A stretch of DNA of 64,000 bases from Heloderma charlesbogerti (Eukaryota; Chordata; Lepidosauria; Squamata; Helodermatidae): positions 248,001 through 312,000 of the forward strand of contig JANEZZ010002676.1 of NCBI GenBank assembly GCA_026122225.1, written 5' to 3'. This document shows, one piece after another, positions 44,765-55,579 of the stretch. The position numbers were made by a program, and so were the translations under genes. Below the pieces are notes generated by a model, which ran no database searches, was not told the DNA's origin, and saw only the letters and a list, made by a program, of their open reading frames with translations. Every line of letters begins with the position of its first letter. The first letter of the stretch is position 1.

Positions 44765-44957
44765 GGGGCTGTAGCTTGGTGGTAGAGCACATGGTTTGTA
44801 TACAGAAGGTCTCAGGTTCGATCCCCAGCATCTCCAGGTAGGGCTAGGAAAGAATCCTGCCTGGAAACCCCAGAGAGCTGCTACCAGCCAGTGTTGACAA
44901 TACTGGGCTAAATGGACCAATGGTCTGACTCATTATAAGGCAGCTTCCTGTGTTTGT
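44765..44957 (+). repeat. tRNA-Ala-type SINE, full-length plus-strand copy
   Basis: tRNA-like head with box A TAGCTTGGTGG (44772-44782) and box B GGTTCGATCC (44815-44824), then CAGCATCTCCAGGTAGGGC, GAGAGCTGCTACCAGCCAGT, GGACCAATGGTCTGAC and AAGGCAGCTTCCTGTG. The head resembles tRNA-Ala more than other tRNAs, but the anticodon arm is changed, so it is not a working tRNA gene. Reverse copies lie at 6780-7203, 7571-7692 and 62640-62705. Confidence 0.8.
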
Positions 44958-45082
44958 AAGGCGATGGCAAGAAAAGTGGCACAACTTTGGATGTGGGGCT
45001 AAATGCATGGCCCCACGGCCGTGTCACCATGCTTGCCATATTCATGGAAGTAACACATGAATAGGGCTAGTGTCTAAGGGCT

Positions 45083-45185
45083 CAATCCTATGTATGTTTA
45101 GATGGGAAAAAGTCCTACAACTCCCAGCATGGCCCAGCCAGCATGACTGGGGACTTTTTTCTGACTAAATATGCATAGGATTGCA
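45083..45185. mobile_element. ~100-bp MITE with ~34-bp inverted repeats
   Basis: CAATCCTATGTATGTTTAGA..AAAAAGTCC pairs with GGACTTTTTTC..TAAATATGCATAGGATTG. The centre is CTCCCAGCATGGCCCAG. No coding capacity. Confidence 0.75.
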
Positions 45186-45199
45186 TCCTAAAGGGAATT

Positions 45200-46250
45200 T
45201 GTCAGTTTTTTGTTTTGTTTTTTTAAAAAAACACAGTTAATAGACACATGTTCCACACTGCCATGTGTGACTGTTAGTACAACTCAGGTAGTCAGAAACA
45301 GAACAAGCTTGGAAAGAAAGAATTGACATAAATTAAATGTCACCGATCGATTCTCCATTTTTTCAAAGCAGGAAAGGACTAGCCACTTTCCAAAACAGAC
45401 AGAGGATCACTGTGGGGAAGGGGTTTAAAAGTGTTGTACCTGGCCCATTGAAGTGGTGCTTGAGCACTGCTGAAACATTTAATCCCCACCCACAGTGATA
45501 CTATCAAGCTGCTGAATCATCATTTGAGCCCTCTGATTGTGCGTGGCACCTCTCATTGTCCCAGCCATCGAAACCACCCTGATGTTTTCTTCTGACACGC
45601 CATTGCTGCTGTGCCTGTCACTGGACTGGGATGACTCATCTCCTCAAATCAGCAAGCCATATTCTGCTTTCCCTTATTTCCCCTGTTTGACAGAGATGAC
45701 TCTGACATGTCCAATAAACAAGCACGCATACCGAATCTTTCTGCATGCAGATGACGCCCGAGTGGCTTTCCCTGATTTGTAAAGGTCTTCTCTTCCGTGG
45801 GCTTTTTGTGTTTTTGTTTTTTGCTTTATGGTTCATCTCCAAAGATGTTCAAGTTATGCCATATTTAGGCAGCCGATCACTCCTCTTTAATACTTCATAT
45901 GTAGGGGAGGGGCTGGTAAAGTACTATTCATTTCCCCTGGAGGGATCTGGAAAACCTTCAGCGTAACTATATTAGACATCCATGTGCTGAGAAATGCATT
46001 GGTGACAACTGTTTTTACCTCTACCTTTCTGTCCTGATGTGTCTGTGAGAAGCCATTTATCCACAATAGCAGGAGGAAGACAGATGTGCATATTTCCCTT
46101 TCAAACAGGCTGAAAAGCTGGATCCCTTTTAAAGGCAAGCAGCCAAATGTATTGCTTTATGAATCACAGCACAGGCCATTGCATTTGATTATGTTATGTA
46201 AATAACCTCTCTCCAGTTGTTACTGAAAAGTACAGGAACAACTGGAACAT
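45200..46250. other. No gene recognised
   Basis: Chance frames only. Nothing recognised. Confidence 0.5.
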
Positions 46251-46254
46251 AGGT

Positions 46255-46445
46255 TAACAATGCAATCCTGTGCAAGTCTACTCAGGAGTAAGTCCTACTG
46301 ACTTCAGTGGAACTTGTTTCCAGATAAGTGTGTACAGGATAGCAGCCTAGCAGTGCTGTGCTGTACATATCTACTCAGAAGTAAGCCTCACTGAGTTAAA
46401 TGAACCTTACTTCCAGGTAAGTGGTTATAAGATTGTATCCTAAAT
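46255..46445. mobile_element. Two adjacent MITE copies (CTACTCAG.AGTAAG type)
   Basis: First copy CAATCCTGTGCAAGTCTACT.. to GTACAGGAT; second copy from GTACATATCTACTCAGAAGT to TATAAGATTGTATCC. They lie head to tail with about 20 bp between. Confidence 0.65.
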
Positions 46446-48102
46446 ACCACAAAGTGGGAAGTGTTTATTATTAATAATATTAATATAAACAACAACAAGG
46501 ACAATAAAGCCACCTGGTAAATTCCTACTAGATATAAAAGTTCTGAGCTCTCCCACCCCACTCCTCCTGAGTGGGTAAGGGAAAGGGGCGGCATCATGGC
46601 CATCTTTGAATGGGGGCATGACACCCTGAATATGGGTCTGTGTGTTCCCAATGGGCAAGCAAAAGGCTTTATAAGCTGGCCCTGCCTTACTTGCAGCCTC
46701 TTTTGCTCACCAACATGGTGGCCTCCCTTCCCTGTAAGGGAACAGTCTAGGTCAGATTGGTCACTTTTATGTCTAGTAGGATTTATTTACCAGGTGGTCT
46801 CATTGTCCTTGTCCACCTGGCTTTTCACCTTCCCTAGACTATACCCAGAACATTTGCTGTTGAGTGGTTTCATATAAATAGGTTGGCCACATGGCAAGAC
46901 AGTGTGGGCAGGAAGAGCAGTAGGCAGGTCTATGTTCACCACCTGAAGAACCATTATGGTAACTGCAGATATCCCACACTAGCCCCTCGGGCTGTGGAGC
47001 TCTAGGGGCAAGGAAGGTGAAGCTTAACTCAATTACACACCTAAAGCTTTGGGACTTGGGTGTGGCTAGTGACTCCTGTGGAATCTTCAATGTGGAAGAA
47101 AGGATGTGGCCTGAGGAAATAGAACCAGGTAAGATACTGGCTCCAGACCAGATAGGCAAGCTCACCCAGGTAAGATTGCATAGGTGGGGGAGGTCCAGTA
47201 AAGGGCTTCAGCCTCAGCCATATCCCATACGAATTCTGTTGAGGCAGATTTATTGTGTTAATTAATAAAATGTGGCCCTTAGTTTTGCACTTGAGTCTCG
47301 TCTCTTTCTTTCTGGTACAGTCAAAACTGGTCTGCTTTGTGGTTTTTCAATGCATTGTGAACTTTGAGATTTTACCATAATTGCAGCAGTGACAGGAATT
47401 ATATTAATAATAATATCAACATTGTGCAAGGCACTTTGCTCATTGATTCACTTTATATCCATTTATATCCCATCTGTCTCCTAAGCCACTTTGATGATCA
47501 TGTAAATATTTAAAAGTTTTACATTCAGAAAAGCGAAAAGGGGCAGGACACCCAAAGTTATGGATTTTCCTAAATTTTCTCAGTATAGCAACGCAACAGT
47601 TTATGACAATGATTTGGCAGAAGTTTAGGACACAATCCTATGGTCCCTGGAGAGTGTGCCAGGGACCGTAGGATTTTTCGCATTTCCTCTCCTGAAGATG
47701 TAGGCACTGGTACAACTTCAGGAGGGGGACTCCAAGATCTAAGCCCTCCTCTCGCCTCCTTCCCCATCCCCCTGCACCTGCTGAGGAAAGAACTGTGATG
47801 GCTGCTTGCCAAGGTCACAAATGTAGCCTCAGATGACCTTGGAGAAGTCACAAAAGGGCATATTCCATTGAGCAAGGAGGGGAGAGCAGAGGAGAGGCCA
47901 GGATATGCAAAATCATATAGCCTCTCCTGCCCTACCCTCATCCCAGGCAATGCACCTCCTCCAGATGGGCTCAGCAGCCCATCTAGAAGAGAAAATAATT
48001 AAAAGAGGATGGAGGCAAAAATTGCTTCTGTTGCTCCTGCAGCAGCCTGGCAAGGCACAGGATACTCAGAAGCTGCCAAGATCAGAGGGTTCCATCCAGT
48101 GG
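46446..48102. other. No gene recognised; small hairpin at 47635-47676
   Basis: The hairpin AATCCTATGGTCCCTGG / CCAGGGACCGTAGGATT has one mismatch in 17 bp and looks like a minimal MITE or hairpin. The remaining frames show no motif. Confidence 0.5.
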
Positions 48103-48110
48103 ATGTCAAC

Positions 48111-49236
48111 TAGGGATGGCGAAGAATTTCTCCATGAATCTCCAGGAGGCCGAATGCCAACGCATTCAGCCCCCCGAAATTGCTGGAGAAATTCTCCGCC
48201 CCCCCGCCCCCCCCCGGAATGGGACTTACCTCTGTCGAATGTCCCTGGCACTGGTGGCTCCCGGCGGCTCCCGGCGGCGGTTTGGCGGCGATTTGGCGGT
48301 GGTTTGGCGGTGGCAGCGGCTGGTCTTCCAACCGGCTGCCACCACCACCATTTCCCAGTAAAAAACAACAACAACAAACGTGATAGGCTACGTAAAGATT
48401 TACGCAGCCTATCACGGCTAAATTTTCCAAAAGCACCGTGATAGGCTACGTAAATCCTTACGTAGCCTATCACGGCTGACTTTGGGGGAATAAAAGAAGC
48501 GCTTATGGAAATGGCGGCGCCCATGGGCACCGCCATTTGCGTTCCTTATTTGGGCACGTGTAGTCTACATAAAAATTTACGTAGACTACGGAGAAAATAA
48601 GGGCAACACAAATAGCGTTGCCCTTATTTTTGCCGTAGTCTACGTAAATCTTTACGTAGACTACACGTGCCCAATAAGGAACGCAAATGGCAGCACCCAT
48701 GGGCGCCACCATTTGCGTTCCTTATTTGGGCACGTGTAGTCTACGTAAAGATTTACGTAGACTACGGAGAAAATAAGGGCAACACAAATGGCGTTGCCCT
48801 TATTTTTGCCGTAGTCTACGTAAACCTTTACGTAGACTACACGTGCCCAATAAGGAACGCAAATGGTGGCACCCATGGGCGCCACCATTTGCGTACGTGC
48901 TTTTTCCCCCCCCCCAAAGTCAGCCATGATAGGCTATGTAAGGATTTATGTAGCCTATCACACAGCTGACTGCAGGGACTCAAACGGCGGCGGCTACGGC
49001 CGCCGCCACTTGTGTCCCGCCCGGCCAGGAGGATTCGCGGCTGGAGGGACAGGGTGCCTCCCCCCCGGCCAGAATTTCAGCCGGAGGGATGGGGCACCTC
49101 CACCCCGGCCAGAATTTCAGCTGGAGGGATGGGGCACCTCCCCCCCGGCCAGAATTTCGGTGGAGAGGAACGGAGCGCCTCCCCCCCACCGCGAAGCAAG
49201 CTGCGGGACCAGGTAAGTGACTTTTGTCCATCCCTA
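48111..49236 (-). mobile_element. NPE-9, longest nested-palindrome element, expanded array
   Basis: Begins TAGGGATGGCGAAGAATTTC and ends TGTCCATCCCTA. 1126 bp. Flanks: ATGTCAAC (48103-48110) on the left; GTGTCAAT follows it, and GTGTCAAC follows NPE-10 at 50218-50225. Modules: X 48380, X 48438, Y 48506, X 48560, Y 48600, X 48635, Y 48680, X 48736, Y 48778, X 48811, Y 48857, X 48926, Y 48979 (starts). That is 13 modules, four more than NPE-3. Four GC-rich type I repeats (GGCCAGAATTTC at 49065, 49107, 49147). Outward donors at 48224 (inverted) and 49211 (CAGGTAAGTGAC). Confidence 0.93.
48541..48892. repeat. 176-bp tandem repeat of the palindrome core in NPE-9
   Basis: GTTCCTTATTTGGGCACGTG starts at 48541 and 48717. 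Each unit contains X-Y-X-Y. The two units differ at a few bases (for example CACAAATAGCG versus CACAAATGGCG). Confidence 0.93.
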
Positions 49237-49243
49237 GTGTCAA

Positions 49244-50216
49244 TAGGGATGGGGGAGAATTTCTCCCTGAAACTTCGGGGGGCCGAGTGCCAACGTGTTC
49301 GGCCCCCTGAAGTAGTTTCGGGGAGAAATTCTCCGCCCCCCTGCCCCCCGCACCCCCCCGGGACAGGACTTACCTTTCCCAAATGTCCCTCCTGGCAGTG
49401 GGTCCCGGCGGCGGTTCATCAGGTCTTCGACAGGGGCAGAGGTGGCAGCAGGTCTTTCGACTGGCTGCCGCCGCCGCCATTCCAAGAAAAGTAAAAAAAA
49501 CAACAACACCCCCGTGATAGGCTACGTGACGATTAACGTAGCCTATCACGGCTAGATTTGCAAAGTCAGCCATGATAGGCTACGTAAATTGTCACGTAGC
49601 CTATCACGGGTGACTTTAAAAAAAAAAAAAAAAGCACATACTCAAATGGCGGCCCCCATAGGGAGCCGCCATTCACGTTCCTTATTTGGTCACTGTAGTC
49701 TACGTAAAGATTACGTAGACTACGGCGAAAATAAGGGCAACGCTATTTGCGTTGCCCTTATTTTTGCCGTAGTCTACGTAAAAGTTTACGTAGACTACAG
49801 CGACCAAATAACGAATGCGAATGGTGGCTCCCTATGGGGGCCGCCATTTGCGTACGCGCTTTTTTTTTTTTAAGTCACCCGTGATAGGCTACGTGACGAT
49901 TAACGTAGCCTATCATGGCTGACTTTGCAGATCTAGCCGTGATAGGCTACATTAATCATCACGTAGCCTATCACGGGGGCATTTTTTTTTTTTAAAAAAA
50001 ACTTTTTATTTCGCGGCCGGGCGAGGCGAGGCGCCTCCTCCCCAGCCTGAATTTCAGCAGGGCGAGGCGGGAAGCCTCCCCCCCAGCTTGAATTTCGGCC
50101 GGGTGAGGCGGGAAGCCTCCCCCCCCGGCCTGAACTTTGGGGGGAGCAGCGAAGCGCCTCCCCCCCCACCGCAAAGCAAGCTGCGAGACCAGGTAAGTGG
50201 CTTTCATGCACTCCTA
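49244..50216 (-). mobile_element. NPE-10, complete, inserted next to NPE-9, perfect TSD
   Basis: 973 bp from TAGGGATGGGGGAGAATTTC to CATGCACTCCTA. Perfect 8-bp duplication AGTGTCAA at 49236-49243 and 50217-50224; the left copy begins with the last base of NPE-9. Outer X modules read CTACGTGACGATTAACGTAG (one arm GTGA, the other GTTA), between the NPE-3 and NPE-7 forms. Core X-Y-X near 49695-49798. Three GC-rich type I repeats. Donors: inverted GGACTTACCTTTCCC (49366) and CCAGGTAAGTGGC (50189). Confidence 0.93.
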
Positions 50217-50224
50217 AGTGTCAA

Positions 50225-52440
50225 CCTGATAGGACTGCATCCTTAGATTTGTTATACTGACTCTTGTTGGAGATGGAGGAGAGAAGCCCTTGTTCCCCTG
50301 GATAGTAACTGCAGCCAGACTGTTTTTCCTTCTATTCACCTCTGCAGCTACAGCAGTTAAGTACTGCAGCCAAAGAGATAACAAAAGTTCCACACTGCCC
50401 TCACTTCTAGCTCTGCACTGGACAAGAGCAGTAAAAACATGCACCAATGGAAGCTTCCCTTCCATTTTAGTACTGATGAAAATTCCCCCCTTTCAGCAAC
50501 TATTAAGTGTAAAAAAAGAACAGAAAACATAGAGCTGCAAGTGACAGTTATAGTGTCAAGTCTAGTTTGGCCAACAGACAGCTGTATGTGTCAGCTAAAG
50601 AACTTTGGAAGCAAGGCAGGGAGAAACATGGATTTTCCCCCACACTTGTATACTATATATATATAGACATTTTCTTAGAAGAGAAGAAATGGTTGGATTC
50701 TAGGGAAAGGAGGTTGACTCTTTCTGACATTTCATGCAAAACTGTGTTGCTGACAGTAAAAAAAAAGTTCTGACTGTTTTAAAAACATTTCAATACTAGA
50801 AAATGTCAAATGCAAGTAGAACTCACCAAACAAGATTTCACTTCCTATTATTACTTTTGTAATGCTCTCAGTCTTTCAGTAGTTAAATTAATAGGGCAAA
50901 GACTTAAAATGCTCATTTGTGGGGTGAAACCTACAAAAGCAAAAATCTGTATGTTGATGGTTCATGGACTTCACATTTCTAGAAATGACTTGAGACAAAT
51001 GTAAAGTCAGTCCTGAATTGTGTATCAAATCTGTAGGATTTCAGAGAGCTGAAAAGCTGGAAAAGCCAATTACATGGCAATTCATTTCTGATTTTCATGT
51101 GTCCATACTTGCTACACACTACATTTCCCATTATGCCATCTTCTCCCTTTTCTACATGGTGTCTGTAATTACCATCTGGCTTGCCTTTCTTCATGATATA
51201 TCACTATGTTATATTGAACAATGCCTAATTTACTTCAATAATTCTCACCACTGTCAACATACCCCATTTTTGGTGAAAGTTCACTGTACGATTTCTGGGG
51301 GTGGCAAACGTAAAGCCAAATAAGCCAACATTTGCCAAACAAGCCTGCATTTTCAGGAAATAAAGCAGAGGCAATGAAGCAACTACTTCTTCTTTCTGAA
51401 ACAACTTTTGGCCTATTGCAAACTTCAGCAACTTCCATTACAACGTTATATAACAGAAAAGGAAAAATGGATTTCTGTCAAGTATAAGAGGTATGCTACT
51501 GTGTGAACCATTCTTTTTTAACATTCTTTTTATTGAATGTTATGAGGGTTACATTCAATATTACTAACCTGAATATATGATATTATGGGATATTTTCATG
51601 AGATGCTTGCTTACAAGCATCTGCAAAATTGACCCCAAACAAACAAACAAGGTTAAAATCAATTTCATGGGAAGGAATTAGTGCATTAGTCAAACCTGCC
51701 TCACCTGAAGAAACATTATTTGTGTGAAACAACTAGCCCAGAGGGTGGAAAATGTGATGCCATGATTATGGGAATCACCACCACAAAACTGTGGATGTAT
51801 AACTGAAGCATCTTTCTTACATGTTACAGTTCTCTTTGTGATGAGTCCAGACACAGAGAGGTTACTTTACATAGAGAACTCTTGTAAAATATTAAGTGGT
51901 CTAATGTAATAAGAAATATATGTCAGGGCGGGTGGTGACGCTGGTGGTAAACGAATAGTGAAGAATAATGAAGGAATAATAATGCAATCATTGATGGTGA
52001 ACTACGATGAAATGGTACAAAGCACCAAGGACAAAGGGAGACACCCACACAAGTATAAACACTGTAATACCATCTGGAAGGCTATTGCAAACATCACTGT
52101 TTCTTTTACATTCCAATGCAACAGAAAGCAACCACACACCGTAGTTTAAAGTTTCACAATTGAAGCTGTTTATTTAGCACATTTAGTAATCAAGCAACTA
52201 ATAGGAACTGAAAAAGAAGAACACATACAGAGCAAATTATGCCTCATATGTGGCTCCTGAGAGGATCATCACATTTCACAGAATGAAGATGGAACAAGTC
52301 TCTTTAGTGGCAGGAGATAAGCCAGACCCTCACGGACATGACTGCTTTCAGTTCCTCAGTGTTGGTCTAACAAGATGCCCAAGGTTGCAGAATGCTTTTC
52401 AGTGGCCTTCTCTCTCACTTTTCCATTTCCCTAACTGCTT
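50225..52440. other. No gene or clear repeat recognised
   Basis: AT-rich region with many chance frames of 60-100 codons on both strands; a short TA run lies near 50652. It may be unique sequence. No conserved domain seen. Confidence 0.5.
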
Positions 52441-52822
52441 CATAGCAGAAATGCCCTAACCCCGGCGCCATGCTTGTCTGGCATTGCGGGCGGGTGGGGT
52501 GACAAGACGCTGGGGCCTCTGATTGGTGCACCCCAGTGGCACTACCATGCAGGGAGGGGCAGGCTGAGCTGCCTTAAACTCAGCCCCCCTCCCAATCTCA
52601 GCTCTCTCTGGCTCGACACAGCTAGAGAGGAAACCACAAAAAACACCTGCCTCCTGAAGACCGGCTTCATCGTTTGCCAGCCACCTGGACTCGGCGTGCA
52701 ATCTGCGTGCCCAAAGCCTCACTGGTGCACACAGCGGGGCGCGCGTGCTCCGGCGCAGTTCCATCATGGCCGGAGACTGCCCTGCCGTCTGGAGTACCGG
52801 CGTTGGTGGCGGGGCGCGCTAG

Positions 52823-53394
52823 GGCATGGCGCCTGCTGCCGCCAGCACTTTCTGCCCCCTGAGGGCCCCAGCGCTTGCAGGAGCAGCGCGCCCAATGCCT
52901 CCTTCTCCTCGCTTCTTCTTCAGATGGTCACCGCATGCCTACGCTGCCGCGACCCCGGGGTTGGCGGCGCTTGCGGCGGAGGCGTGTGTGCGCGGGCACT
53001 GCCCCCTCGGCCGGCGCTTGCCACCTGACGGGAGGGCCGGCGGCTGTGCCGGCGCACTCCCAGGCATGGCGCCTCTTGGTCTGCTTCCCTGCTGGGGCAC
53101 CGCCGCTTGCGGCGGCCGAGTGCCCGCCCTCCCTTCTCACCTCCTCGGGCAGTTGCTGCGCACCTACGCCGCGGCGGCCCCGGGGTTACCGGAGCTCACA
53201 GCAGGGGTGCGTGTGCACGGGCACCACCCCCACGGCTGATGCTTGCCGCTCGCCGCTTGACGGGAGCGCCGGCGGCTGTGCTGGCACGCGCCCGGGTGCG
53301 GCGCCTGCTGTTCCACTCTCCTGCTGGGGCCCCGAGGCTCACGGCGGCCGGGCACCCACCCCTCCTTCTTGCCTCGGGCGGTGGCCACACGCCT
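52823..53394. repeat. GC-rich minisatellite (~232-240-bp unit, about 2.4 copies)
   Basis: Units start near 52823 (GGCATGGCGCCTGCTG), 53063 (GGCATGGCGCCTCTTG) and 53295 (GGTGCGGCGCCTGCTG). Shared blocks: CGCGGCGGCCCCGGGGTTAC-type, GCGTGTGTGCGCGGGCAC / GCGTGTGCACGGGCACC, CTTGACGGGAGCGCCGGCGG. CpG-rich. It keeps three frames open at once (frames of 105-184 codons), which explains the overlapping ORFs; they show no known domain and I do not call them genes. The third unit is cut by NPE-11. Confidence 0.75.
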
Positions 53395-53845
53395 GCAAAT
53401 AGCGTGCCCTTATTTTCGCCGTAGTCTACGTAAACCTTTACGTAGACTAGACGTGCCAAAATAAGGAACGCAAATGGGCGCAGCCATTTGTGTACGTGCT
53501 TTTTTTTTTTTTTCAAATTCAGCCGTGATAGACTACATGACGATTTACGTTAAATCATTACGTAGCCTATCACGGGTGTGTGTTTTGTTTTGTTTTTACT
53601 TTTTTTTTTTGCAATGGCGGCTCCGGTGGCAGCCGGTCGGGAGACTGGCTGCCGCCCCCACCCCCGACGAAACGCCGCCAAAACTGCCGCCAGGACCCGC
53701 CGCCGAGAGGGACATTCGCCGAAGGTAAGTCCCATCCCGGGGAGGGCGGGGGGCCAGCAGAGAATTTTCCCAACACTTTTGGGGGGCCGAATGCGTTGGC
53801 ACTCAGCCTCCCAAAGATTCGTGGAGAAATTTTCCGCCAACCCTA
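53395..53845 (+). mobile_element. NPE-11, half element starting at the palindrome centre
   Basis: Begins abruptly with GCAAATAGCGTGCCCTTATT, which is the middle of the central Y module of NPE-3, and continues with X, Y, X modules to a normal type II end (CCGAAGGTAAGTCCCATCCC at 53718; terminal CGCCAACCCTA). The left half and its end are missing. The outer X module is irregular (CATGACGATTTACGTTAAAT). It lies inside the LTR-like repeat. Confidence 0.88.
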
Positions 53846-54254
53846 GTCTACCTCCCCCAGAAGGGGCAGTCCGGAGGGATGGCGAGATCACCGCCACCCC
53901 TCAGGCTGGGTATGTTTTCGCCCAAGAAGTGCCAGCTAGCCGCTGACACAGTTAGCGTCCTAGTTACCCCTTTGCAGGTATTTCAATAACTGTGTCCCAA
54001 TTTTCAACCCAAGCTTGTTGTCTGCATCTTCTTTAACCCATCTCTGCTCGCAAATTCCCCATTTGTCTCTATCTACAGGTGTTCATTTAGTGTCACCATG
54101 AACTTCTTGTGACAGGATTCACAAAAGGTTAAGGGTTATCCCTCCTCCCTAGAAAAAGAAGGCCATGTCCTACATCATTTTCTCCAAATATTATCCACCA
54201 TTTTGGGGTGATAGTTGCCATTCCCCCCCCACACACACACACACACCTGGAATG

Positions 54255-54480
54255 TTACTTAGGTCTGGTTCACATGTTATGATAAGCCATGGTGGGTTGC
54301 CACCATGGGTGGTTTAGCTTGACATCTGAACCCTGTGTGGCTTTTCCTTCATGGCTTGCTTTTTGCAAACAAGCCACCCTGAGAACCCATGGCTTGCAGT
54401 AGGGTTCTGAGGGTGGCTTATTCTCAGGGTGGCTTGTTGTGATGTCCAAACCCAGCAGAGTCACTTCAGAGTGGGTTGTT
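54255..54480. mobile_element. MITE with TGGTTCACATGTTATG-type end
   Basis: Contains GATAAGCCATGGTGGGTTGC, AAACAAGCCACCCTGAGA and repeated GGGTGGCTT blocks, ending GATGTCCAAACCCA. Relative of 28623-28763. Probably ~220 bp. Confidence 0.6.
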
Positions 54481-55579
54481 CAAAAAGGCAAGAGAGCCAC
54501 CTGTCAAGAGTGGTGAAAAATCCTGCCGGGCGCTCCTCGTTTTCTCACTAGCGACACCACCATCCACCCTCCTCCACTGCTGTCAATGCTATCAGCGTCT
54601 GCCCCTCACCGATACCGTACTGACACTTGGCAATGTCCCTTTTGCATTGGCAGCCCTTTTCTCTGTCCTTAAAAATTGCGCAAATGGGTCCAGGATCCCC
54701 CTCTTCAGTCCTGCACAAGTGCAGACATTTGCAGAAATGCAGCAAAGCATATTCTCCCATTTTATTCACATGCTTCATTGACTGTTAAATTGGCAAAGCA
54801 AAAATAAGCTCCACAAACTGCTGCTGCAATTACAACCACAGCAAAAGCTCCAGTCTTGGTCAGCTGCACCTTTTGGAGAGAGCTTCGGCTATTGGGCGGT
54901 ATAGAAATGAAATAAATAAATAAAAAAATATATCAAGGCGCTGAAGTGGACGAGGAATTCAACAACTTGCATCTAAACATGTTATGAGAGGGGGAGTTAC
55001 TTAAGAACATAAACTGTGGTCCTGCAAACATGTGCACTTGTGAAGTACCAAAGGGGAGAAAAATGATCCAGTTAGAAAGACCCAAAAATATTTAAAGAAT
55101 ATCAGTCCCATTTGTACAAATCTGAAGAACCGGAAAACCCCACCACCAGTCCCATTGTGCAAATTTGAAGGACAGAGATTTTTGTTTTAAGAATCCAATT
55201 TTTGCAAATTTGACGGAAGGACCCCCCAAAGGGCAGGGCGGGTCTCCATGTTAAAATTGCTCAGAAAAGGGGTAGCGACTGGGGGGAAGTTTCCTCTGTA
55301 GGGAATATGAGGCTCAGAGATTTTGTGCTTTTCAGCTTGTCAATAGTGATGGGGCTGGCGGGGAGCTCTCAGCCATTGGGAATGTGAGGATCCAAGAGAG
55401 GTTGTACCACAAAGGCAGCTGGGATTTGTGTCAGGAGTTGTGGGAGGGGAGGAGTGAGCAGGAAAGAAATCACAACAAACTACGGTGTGCCTGATCATCT
55501 GTTAGGAGTAATGTGGGTTGTTCAGCCAACAACCAACCCATGGTAACTTATTTTCAGGGTGGCTTTGCATGATGTGCAT
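54481..55579. other. No gene; LINE-like tail at 54885-54935
   Basis: AGCTTCGGCTATTGGGCGGT then ATAGAAATGAAATAAATAAA is an isolated 3' tail as at 5575 and 57622. Other parts unassigned. Confidence 0.5.

Larger units (their letters stand above)
52450..54053 (+). mobile_element. LTR-like repeat, plus-strand copy, split by NPE-11
   Basis: Homologous to the minus-strand copy at 55580-56360. Shared 5' blocks: GCCCTAACCCCGG, GGGCGGGTGGGGTGA, ATTGG, GTGGCACTA, GGGAGGGGC, CCTTAAACTC. Shared 3' blocks after NPE-11: GTCTACCTCC, CACCCCTCAGGCTGGGT, TGCCAGCTAGCC, CCCCTTTGCAGGTATT, TTCAATAA, CATCTCTGCTCGCAA. A CCAAT-type box, a TTAAA box and an AATAA(A) signal in this order suggest an LTR or retroelement promoter unit; no internal gag/pol region or tRNA primer site seen, so the class is uncertain. 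Confidence 0.6.

Noticed and set aside
44765..44837. A functional tRNA-Ala gene
   Set aside because: Boxes A and B are present, but the anticodon arm and acceptor stem do not pair well and the sequence continues into a SINE body.
52474..53424. Overlapping long ORFs (105-184 codons) in a CpG-rich stretch, as a host gene or CpG-island first exon
   Set aside because: All three frames stay open because the DNA is a GC-rich tandem repeat inside an LTR-like element; no domain, and the proteins are only low-complexity Ala/Pro/Arg/Cys-rich sequence.
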